From: Streptomyces sannanensis
Lineage (GTDB): Bacteria; Actinomycetota; Actinomycetes; Streptomycetales; Streptomycetaceae
Direction of reading: 5' to 3'
NCBI RefSeq assembly: GCF_039536205.1
Contig: NZ_BAAAYL010000001.1
Location: 806,001-870,000 of the forward strand
Length of the DNA stretch: 64,000 nucleotides
The notes beneath the pieces were generated by a model that was not told where the DNA came from, did not search any database, and saw only the letters and a list, made by a program, of their open reading frames with translations. The position numbers and the translations under genes are program-made. Positions 58,147-64,000 of the stretch are shown in pieces (the first letter of the stretch is position 1; each line of letters begins with the position of its first letter).

Positions 58147-60576
58147 TCACGGTCCATGGCCCTGCTCCTCCTCGCCGTTGCCGGTGAGGTGGATGCCGAG
58201 CAGGCACGTGTCGTCCAGCGGGTTGGGGGCGTGCAGTCGGCTCAGTACATGGTCCAGGCATCCCTCGATGCCGGTGCCCCTGTATTCGTCGACCGCCGCC
58301 ACCAACTCCCGCAGCCCGTGGTCGAGGTCGCCGTCACGGCGCTCCACCAGACCGTCGGTGTACAGCACGACGGTGTCCTCGGGCTCCAGCTCCAGGACCG
58401 CCGATCCGTACGCGGCTCCAGGGCTCGCGCCCAGCAGGATGCCCTCCGGCTGCGCGACGAGGAGCGTTCTGCGGCCCCGGCGTAGAACGGGCGGCAGATG
58501 ACCGGCCCGGGACCAGCTGAGGCTGCGGCTGACGGGGTCCAGTCGGCCGCAGACCGCTGTGGCGATGTAGCCCCCCTGGTGGCAGAGCAGCTGGTTCAGC
58601 CGGGTCAGCATCTCGTCGGGCCCTGCGCCCGTGTACGCGAGGCCGCGCAGCGCGTGGCGGAGCTGTGCCATACCCGCCGCGGCCTTCAGGCCGTGACCCG
58701 ACACGTCACCGACGACGATCAGCACATCGCCGTCCGGCAGGGCGAGAGCGTCGTACCAGTCGCCGCCCACGTCGGCCTCGGTCTCCGCGGGAAGGTAACG
58801 CACGGCCAGTTCGAGACCCGCGCCGCGCGGGATGCGCGGCACATCGATCAGCGCCTGCTGAAGGGCCTGGACGGCGCGATGCTCGGTGGCAAGCCGTGTG
58901 CGTGTCTGTACCAGGGCGTGCTGGGTGCGGCGCCAAGCCGTGATGTCCTGCAGTACGCCCCGAATCGCCGTCACGATGCCGCCCTTGCCTCCCGGCACGG
59001 TCTCGGCCACCACCTGGACGATCCGTGCGGGCTGACCGGGCGGCAGCACGCGGAACTCCACCTGGCCGGCCGGCTCCCCGGCCAGCAGCCGGCGCGCCAG
59101 CGCCTCGACGGCCGGCAGGTCTTCCGGCGCGATCACCTCTGTCGCGTCCGCGACGGTCAGGGTGCCGGTCCGGCAGGCATCGGCGACCCCCAGCAGGCTG
59201 AATATCTCACCGAAGCATGTCAGCGACTCGGCGTCGGAGGCATCCCACTGCCAGGTGCCGAGCCGGGCCAGGTACTGAGCCTGGGCGAGCTGGGCGTCCC
59301 GGCGTTCCTGCTCGTCATGGCTCCGCCAGCTGAGCAGCACCCCGTCGAGGAAGGGCGTGGCATGCAGGGTCATCGTCGAGGCGTGCACCGTACCGCCGAC
59401 GACCTCGATGAACTGCTCCGCCCGCCCCTCGTACGGCACTCCGGAGGCGACCACGTCCAGGAGGCTCTGGAAAGTGCCGGCGGCGACCATTCCCGGGTAC
59501 AACTCGGTGACCCGCCACCCGATGATGTCCTCCCCCGTCCGCCCCGCCATGTCGACGGTGGCACGGTTCGCGTGCTCCACCCTGAGGTCCGTCACCTTGC
59601 CGTCGGGTTCCCGGACCGCGGTCAGGATCAGCACCGGGTCGAGCAACGCGTCGAGCACGGCCCGGAACCAGGGTTCACCGGAAGGCAACGGGGAGCCCTG
59701 GCTTCCGCTGTCGAACGACAGCACCCGCAGCAGATGTGTCGCGCACAGCCGGGACAGTACGGACAGGTACCGCAAGGTGGCAGGATCGAGCCGGGTCTCC
59801 TCCGTCCAGCCGAGTTTCATGGCGCCGATCACCTGCTCCCCCGTGCGCAACGGCAACGCGCAGACCGTTCGTCCCGGCACCACGTCATCACCGGTCAGGT
59901 CCGGGTAGCGGGCCGCGAACTCCTCCGGATCGGCCACCCAGACCGCGGTTCCGCGCTGCACCGCCTCCGTGAGCGGGACGGAGGTGTACGGGGGGATCCG
60001 CTGCCACTGGCTGAGCTGGTGCCGAGACACCCCGTGACTGCCGACCAGGCGCAGTGCGCCGTCCGGTTCCAGCAGGGCCAGTACGGCGGCCCGGACGCCC
60101 AGCGGGGAGAGCGCCACCTGGCAGAGGACACGTGCCAGGTCGTCGGGAGTGCCCACCGTGCTCAGCGCGGACGCGGCGAGGTGGTAGCGGGCGGCGAAGG
60201 TCTCGGGAAGCGCCGCCGGTGGGGCGGTCTCCCTGTCGTACGAAGGCTCCGGTCGAGGCGGCACGACACTCGCGGACGCCGGCTCGGCGACGGGAGTCGC
60301 TTGCTGCTCGTCGGCCGGCTCCGCCTCGGGCGGGGCAACTGTCCCGAGCAGATCGGCCGCGACATCGACAAGTTTGCGGTCGGCGCTGTGGGAGAGGTCG
60401 ACGAGATGGTCGAATGCCTCGTCCGGCGTGCAGGAGAGGCGCTCGCTGAGCAGCCCCTTGGCCTGCTCGATCACGCCCCGTGTGGCCATGGCCCGGCGCA
60501 GTCCCGCGACCTCTGCGCGCAACCGGTCGATCGTTGTCTGCAGGACGTCGTTGTTCTCGGTTCGTTCGTCGGGCAT
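58147..60576 (-). CDS. SpoIIE phosphatase with N-terminal ANTAR, GAF and PAS domains
   Basis: An 809-residue soluble protein. Residues 15-75 are an ANTAR domain (MATRGVIEQAKGLLSERLSC, with the usual QAKG core), which in antiterminators binds paired RNA hairpins. A Pro-rich linker, a GAF (about 125-285), two PAS (300-550) and a SpoIIE/PP2C phosphatase (DVGGDWYDALALPDGDVLIV, GDVSGHGLKAAAG, LDDTCLL) follow. The start is the ATG at 60576; an in-frame ATG at 60609 is possible. It would join RNA-level and anti-anti-sigma-type control in one chain. No anti-sigma gene is adjacent. Confidence 0.9.
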   Translation of the reverse strand: MPDERTENNDVLQTTIDRLRAEVAGLRRAMATRGVIEQAKGLLSERLSCTPDEAFDHLVDLSHSADRKLVDVAADLLGTVAPPEAEPADEQQATPVAEPASASVVPPRPEPSYDRETAPPAALPETFAARYHLAASALSTVGTPDDLARVLCQVALSPLGVRAAVLALLEPDGALRLVGSHGVSRHQLSQWQRIPPYTSVPLTEAVQRGTAVWVADPEEFAARYPDLTGDDVVPGRTVCALPLRTGEQVIGAMKLGWTEETRLDPATLRYLSVLSRLCATHLLRVLSFDSGSQGSPLPSGEPWFRAVLDALLDPVLILTAVREPDGKVTDLRVEHANRATVDMAGRTGEDIIGWRVTELYPGMVAAGTFQSLLDVVASGVPYEGRAEQFIEVVGGTVHASTMTLHATPFLDGVLLSWRSHDEQERRDAQLAQAQYLARLGTWQWDASDAESLTCFGEIFSLLGVADACRTGTLTVADATEVIAPEDLPAVEALARRLLAGEPAGQVEFRVLPPGQPARIVQVVAETVPGGKGGIVTAIRGVLQDITAWRRTQHALVQTRTRLATEHRAVQALQQALIDVPRIPRGAGLELAVRYLPAETEADVGGDWYDALALPDGDVLIVVGDVSGHGLKAAAGMAQLRHALRGLAYTGAGPDEMLTRLNQLLCHQGGYIATAVCGRLDPVSRSLSWSRAGHLPPVLRRGRRTLLVAQPEGILLGASPGAAYGSAVLELEPEDTVVLYTDGLVERRDGDLDHGLRELVAAVDEYRGTGIEGCLDHVLSRLHAPNPLDDTCLLGIHLTGNGEEEQGHGP

Positions 60577-60831
60577 CCCGGCCGCCCGCCTCTCGCCTCG
60601 GCCCTGCATCGAGCGAGGTCAGCGCATGCCCGTGCGGTGCCGTGAAAGCCTCTTTCAGCCTACGAGGCCGCGCGGGCGGTCGCTACCGGCGGGCGGGGCG
60701 GCGATCCGGTGCGTACTCGGGCCCGAACCGCTTCTGCCGGGGGACGGCGCCTCCTCGGGAGCGGGCCCCCGGGAGGTCCGCACCCGTGGCCTGGGGCAAG
60801 GGCCCGCTGATCGTCATCCGACGCGTGGGGG

Positions 60832-61386
60832 TCAGCCGCGGCCGGTCAGCATGTCGCGCACCCGGTCCACCATGCCCAGTCCGGGCGCGATCAGCTTGTT
60901 GGCCGGCGGCGTGCTCGGGACGGACGGGTGGGGGCGGGTGGGAGCGGTTTCCTTGGCTCGGCGGACGTTCTCCCCCAGCTCCGCGAGGAGTGCTGCGGAG
61001 CTTGCTTCGACCAGCAGGGGAAAGAGCTGCTCCTCCTCGTCCTTCATGTGTGCGGTGACCGACGACTTCAGCCGGGCCATGAGTGTGTCGAAGCGGCTGT
61101 CGTCCGGCGAGCAGCCTTCGAGCTCCTTGAGCAGGCGCTCGATCTCGCCGTGCTCCTCGATTTCCTTGTCCGCCATGTCGTCCCCGTCGTCCACGTAACG
61201 CCGGACTGCCGGGTACAGGTGTTCCTCTTCCGCGACCGAGTGCCGGACCAGTTCGATCGTCAGCCGATCCACCACTTCCCGGCGTTGCTGATCGCCCGCG
61301 GGAAGTTTCTCGAACTCAGCGAAGAGCGTGTCCACCTCGCGGTGGTCCGTCGTCAGCTCTTGGATGACGTTTCCGCCGTGGCCCAT
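60832..61386 (-). CDS. hemerythrin domain-containing protein
   Basis: A 184-residue four-helix protein. The di-iron ligand pattern is H-(HxxxE)-(HxxxD/E): LTTDHREVDTLFAEFE, RHSVAEEEHLYPAV, EEHGEIERLLKELE and AHMKDEEEQLFPLL. A Pro/Thr-rich tail follows. Bacterial proteins of this type bind O2 or NO or serve in stress sensing. It stands alone; the long gap on both sides (60610-60831 and 61387-61675) shows no further gene. Confidence 0.93.
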   Translation of the reverse strand: MGHGGNVIQELTTDHREVDTLFAEFEKLPAGDQQRREVVDRLTIELVRHSVAEEEHLYPAVRRYVDDGDDMADKEIEEHGEIERLLKELEGCSPDDSRFDTLMARLKSSVTAHMKDEEEQLFPLLVEASSAALLAELGENVRRAKETAPTRPHPSVPSTPPANKLIAPGLGMVDRVRDMLTGRG

Positions 61387-61675
61387 TCCGGGGTGTTCCT
61401 TTCTCTTTTCGGTTCAGTCAGCTCACTGACCGTCTCAGAGCGAGTGACGTGATTCTTCGCGACACGCTCATGCCGAAAGGGCCGCACTGCGGCTGCTCAT
61501 GTGACGCGCTCGCGACAATCCGCCATGTGTGTTCGCTCCTCGGCGGGATCACGATGAGCCCGAACAGAAGTGGTTACGCACGACGACACCTCCCCCTACA
61601 CTGACCACTCTCGAAGCCCCTTTGACCTGGCAGAACGCACCCCGGAGCGGATCCTTCACGATTTGGAGCGAACCC

Positions 61676-62365
61676 GTGTTCTACTACGTGCTCAAGTACG
61701 TCGTGCTGGGGCCGCTGCTGCGGCTGCTGTTCCGGCCACGGATCGAAGGGATCGAGAACATCCCGGCGGGGGGCGCCGCGATCGTCGCGGGCAATCATCT
61801 GTCGTTCTCCGATCACTTCCTCATGCCCGCGATCATCAAGCGGCGAATCACCTTCCTCGCCAAGGCCGAGTACTTCACCGGGCCCGGACTCAAGGGCCGG
61901 CTGACCGCCGCGTTCTTCCGCAGTGCCGGGCAGATCCCGGTGGACAGATCCGGCAAGGAGGCGGGACAGGCCGCGATCCGGGAGGGCCTCGGGGTGCTGA
62001 GCAGGAACGAGTTGCTGGGCATCTATCCGGAGGGCACCCGCTCGCACGACGGCCGGCTCTACAAGGGCAAGGTCGGCGTGGCGGTCATGGCGATCAAGGC
62101 GCAGGTGCCGGTGATCCCGTGCGCGATGGTCGGCACCTTCGAGGTCCAGCCGCCCGGTCAGGTCGTACCACGCATCAAGCGCGTCACCATCCGCTTCGGT
62201 GAGCCGCTGGACTTCTCGCGCTACGCGGGCATGGAGAACGAGAAGGCCGTACTGCGCGCGGTCACCGACGAGATCATGTACGCGATCCTCGGGCTCTCGG
62301 GCCAGGAGTACGTCGACCGGTACGCGGCCGATGTGAAGGCCGAGCAGGCGAACCGCGGAGCTTAA
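61676..62365 (+). CDS. 1-acyl-sn-glycerol-3-phosphate acyltransferase (PlsC family)
   Basis: A 229-residue acyltransferase. The HX4D motif is NHLSFSDHFL and the second conserved block YPEGTRSHDGRLYKGK. An N-terminal membrane-binding helix (YYVLKYVVLGPLLRLLF) precedes it. The GTG at 61676 has GGAG six to seven bases upstream; the open frame extends further but its composition is non-coding. It makes phosphatidic acid from lysophosphatidic acid. Streptomyces have several paralogues. Confidence 0.93.
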   Translation: MFYYVLKYVVLGPLLRLLFRPRIEGIENIPAGGAAIVAGNHLSFSDHFLMPAIIKRRITFLAKAEYFTGPGLKGRLTAAFFRSAGQIPVDRSGKEAGQAAIREGLGVLSRNELLGIYPEGTRSHDGRLYKGKVGVAVMAIKAQVPVIPCAMVGTFEVQPPGQVVPRIKRVTIRFGEPLDFSRYAGMENEKAVLRAVTDEIMYAILGLSGQEYVDRYAADVKAEQANRGA

Positions 62366-62408
62366 GCTCAACTCGCAAGCGTGGGACAGCGGTACGGATG
62401 GGAGCGCA

Positions 62409-62897
62409 GTGAACGAGCACGACGTGTACGCCAAGCTGATCGGCCTGCTGGACGAGCGGGGCGCCGTGTACCGGGTCATCGAGCACGAACCTCAGGGCGC
62501 CACCGAGGCGGTGAGCAAGCTGCGCGGCAACACCCTGGCACAGGCGGCGAAATGCATCGTCCTCATGGTCAAGACCGGCAAGAAGACGCGGCGTTACGTG
62601 CTGGCCGTGGTGCCCGGCGACCGGCGGGTGGATCTGAATGCGGTCAAGGAGCTGGTGGGCGGTACGTACGCCGGGTTCGCGACCCCCGAGGTGGCGGAGC
62701 GGCTGGCCGGCAGCGTGAGCGGCACCATTCTTCCGTTCTCCTTCGACCCGGAGCTGGAGCCGGTCGTGGACCCGGGGCTGCTGGTGCATGAGGAGATCTT
62801 CTTCAACGCGGCACGGCTCGACCGTTCACTGGCGCTGCGCACCGCCGACTACACGGCGATCGCCGAGCCGCGTACGGCTGCCATCGCGCAGGAGTAG
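62409..62897 (+). CDS. YbaK/EbsC-type aminoacyl-tRNA deacylase
   Basis: A 162-residue protein of the prolyl-tRNA editing (YbaK/ProX) fold. KLRGNTLAQAAKCIVLMVKT contains the conserved Lys, GDRRVDLNAVKELVGG the central part, and FFNAARLDRSLALRT the C-terminal Asp/Arg segment. These domains hydrolyse mischarged tRNA in trans. The GTG start follows GGGAGCGCA. A strong terminator is directly behind. Confidence 0.9.
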   Translation: MNEHDVYAKLIGLLDERGAVYRVIEHEPQGATEAVSKLRGNTLAQAAKCIVLMVKTGKKTRRYVLAVVPGDRRVDLNAVKELVGGTYAGFATPEVAERLAGSVSGTILPFSFDPELEPVVDPGLLVHEEIFFNAARLDRSLALRTADYTAIAEPRTAAIAQE

Positions 62898-62906
62898 GAC
62901 ACGGTC

Positions 62907-62939
62907 GAGGGGGCGGCCGGGAATCCCGGCCGCCCCCTC
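62907..62939 (+). terminator. terminator after the deacylase gene
   Basis: GAGGGGGCGGCCGGG, AAT, CCCGGCCGCCCCCTC: perfect 15-bp stem nine bases after the stop. Confidence 0.92.
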
Positions 62940-62960
62940 TGCGTGCGTCATGCCGTCAGA

Positions 62961-63283
62961 TCAGGAAGCCGTCGGCGTGGCGTGCGGGGCGCACGTCACA
63001 TCGGTGGTGTCGGTCTTGCCCGACAGCAGGTAGTCGTCCACCCGCTGGTTGATGCAGGGGTGACCGTGTTGGTGACGCCGTGCGAGCCGGCGTCCTTCTC
63101 GGTGATGAGACGCGAGCCCTGCAGCCGCATGTGAAGCTCGACGGCACCCTCGTACGGGGTGGCCGCGTCGCGCTCGGACTGCACGATCAGGACCGGCGGC
63201 AGACCCTTGCCGGTGCGGACGTCGACCGGGACCTGCTGCTTGCCTGCGACCTCCAGGGGCGGAAGAGAGGGCCGCGGAGGCGT
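62961..63283 (-). pseudogene. secreted tripeptidyl aminopeptidase-like hydrolase, broken
   Basis: The C-terminal end of a TAP-like secreted alpha/beta hydrolase: PPVLIVQSERDAATPYEGAV with the acid residue and EKDAGSHGVT with the catalytic His, then after a one-base frameshift near 63060 PCINQRVDDYLLSGKTD and the usual end. The nucleophile half is missing and the upstream DNA is an IS5-type fragment. Dead gene. Confidence 0.75.
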
Positions 63284-63420
63284 TGTACAAGGCTCCGCCA
63301 AGGCCTCCAGGAACGCTTCCCAGACGCCCGCTCGCTGCCACTTACGCACCCACGCCCGAACGGCGTCCTTGGTCGGCAGATGGGCCCATGGCCCCGACGA
63401 GGGTGACACGGGCGGCGGAC
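63284..63420 (-). pseudogene. IS5-type transposase N-terminal remnant
   Basis: On the minus strand HLPTKDAVRAWVRKWQRAGV with WEAFLEALAEP matches the start region (DUF4096) of IS5-family transposases. It joins directly to the broken peptidase gene, so the element's insertion probably destroyed it. Confidence 0.6.
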
Positions 63421-63565
63421 CCGCCCGCCCGGGTTCGCCGCAACGCAAGCGGACCTTCGCCCTACGCCGTCGCCCGGTGTACGCGCCACCGCCCGGAGAT
63501 GTTCCCGGGATACGCGAGCCATGGGCTCAGACCAACAGGAGGGCGATTCGGGTGGTGCCCCTCAC

Positions 63566-63596
63566 GCCGGACGGGCTCACCGTGAGCCCGTCCGGC
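63566..63596. terminator. terminator hairpin at the end of the antitoxin gene
   Basis: GCCGGACGGGCTCA, CCG, TGAGCCCGTCCGGC: perfect 14-bp stem, 27 bases beyond the antitoxin stop. Confidence 0.8.
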
Positions 63597-63622
63597 GGCT
63601 GCGGACCGGACAGAGCCCCCGG

Positions 63623-63907
63623 TCAACGGCCCCGGCCGCCGTGCCCGCGATGCTCCGCCGCGATGCCGAAGCGCTGCCGTTCGCCGGGAGCGGACGGAAC
63701 CTCGCGGACCGTGGAGACCGAAGTGATCACCTGCTCCTCGGCCGGCTCCGCCGCCTCCTCGAGTCGCTCCAGGTCAGCAGCGGAGACCAAGGCGACGAGC
63801 GGCTTCCCGTGCCGCGTCACGACCACCCGCTCCCCGCCGTACACCACGCGGTTGATCAGATCGGCGAGCTCTGCGCGGGCTTGCGTCACCGGAATCTCAT
63901 AGGCCAT
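63623..63907 (-). CDS. Phd/YefM-type antitoxin
   Basis: A 94-residue protein. MAYEIPVTQARAELADLINR and VVYGGERVVVTRHGKPLVAL are the DNA-binding Phd/YefM fold; the C-terminal 40 residues are the flexible toxin-binding part. The start at 63907 matches how relatives begin; an ATG at 63919 is also possible. No toxin gene follows (only IS5 debris and a broken peptidase), so it is an orphan unless the divergent gene at 63979 is its partner. CTGTA repeats upstream may be its operator. Confidence 0.88.
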   Translation of the reverse strand: MAYEIPVTQARAELADLINRVVYGGERVVVTRHGKPLVALVSAADLERLEEAAEPAEEQVITSVSTVREVPSAPGERQRFGIAAEHRGHGGRGR

Positions 63908-63925
63908 GCTCCCCATCATAACGGC

Positions 63926-63951
63926 CTGTACGTCCTGTACATTTTTTACAG
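63926..63951. promoter_or_regulatory. CTGTA repeats upstream of the antitoxin
   Basis: CTGTA at 63926 and 63935 and the inverse TACAG at 63947, in an AT-rich patch between the antitoxin and the divergent gene. Candidate autoregulatory site. Confidence 0.45.
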
Positions 63952-63978
63952 AGCCCAGTGCACCAGGAGAGGTACGCC

Positions 63979-64000
63979 ATGGACCGACCCGCCGCCCGCT
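63979..64000 (+). CDS. start of a gene running out of the window
   Basis: ATG behind AGGAGAGG; the first residues are MDRPAAR. Only seven codons are visible, so nothing can be said of the product. Confidence 0.6.

Noticed and set aside
61529..61675. Longer start for the PlsC gene at 61529
   Set aside because: The added 49 residues have poor composition and no ribosome site; the GTG at 61676 behind GGAG fits the family start.

Overview
The window is chromosomal DNA from a high-GC actinomycete, almost certainly a Streptomyces. GC is strongly biased at third codon positions, GTG and TTG starts follow purine-rich ribosome sites, and typical families are present: mycothiol-dependent formaldehyde dehydrogenase, MurT/GatD, an XRE/DUF5753 plus DUF397 pair, SpoIIE phosphatases with ATPase or ANTAR modules, and a Streptomyces-type CatA.

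Left part (1-7.7 kb). After the tail of an acyl-CoA thioesterase comes a leftward block of an MFS exporter, an asparagine-synthetase-like amidotransferase, a cytochrome P450 and a DIT1/PvcA-type isocyanide synthase. Immediately upstream on the same strand lie an ABC ATPase and a truncated permease of the siderophore/haem/cobalamin uptake type. Together they look like an isonitrile natural-product cluster, possibly a metallophore, whose uptake operon was cut at about 7696 by a rearrangement. The DNA fused at that point carries a colicin-E3-like ribonuclease toxin tail and its candidate immunity gene.

Accessory patchwork (7.7-26.4 kb). Two apparently intact insertion sequences (IS1380-like and IS701-like) lie among scars of tyrosine integrases, Tn3, IS5, IS701 and IS200/IS605 elements. 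Between them are an unusual tRNA-like gene beside a 457-residue protein of unknown function, a chloramphenicol acetyltransferase, a nucleotidyltransferase, an aminoglycoside-phosphotransferase-like kinase, an XRE/DUF397 pair, a membrane Ser/Thr kinase and a regulator with two MerR domains.

Middle part (26.5-49.9 kb). An MFS exporter follows a leader hairpin resembling an attenuator. A Tat-exported PhoD phosphatase sits behind a probable PHO box. A copper-radical oxidase (galactose oxidase/GlxA type, a peroxide producer) lies directly upstream of a DyP peroxidase (a peroxide consumer) carrying a bulb-type lectin domain. Thiol and detoxification genes follow (YbdK ligase, glutathione peroxidase, MBL hydrolase, MscR), then a fused double alpha/beta hydrolase with a MerR-type promoter, GpsA, and a MerR regulator with a similar operator. 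Truncated genes and one duplicated segment mark further rearrangements.

Right part (50-64 kb). This looks like conserved chromosome: acyl-CoA dehydrogenase with a divergent TetR regulator and two palindromic operators, peptide deformylase, MurT/GatD (lipid II amidation), phosphofructokinase, a CtaG-like membrane protein, an SRPBCC protein, an ANTAR-SpoIIE phosphatase, a hemerythrin, a PlsC acyltransferase, a YbaK-type deacylase, a broken secreted peptidase and a Phd-type antitoxin. No CRISPR array or rRNA gene was seen. All family assignments come from reading motifs by eye; no database search was run.
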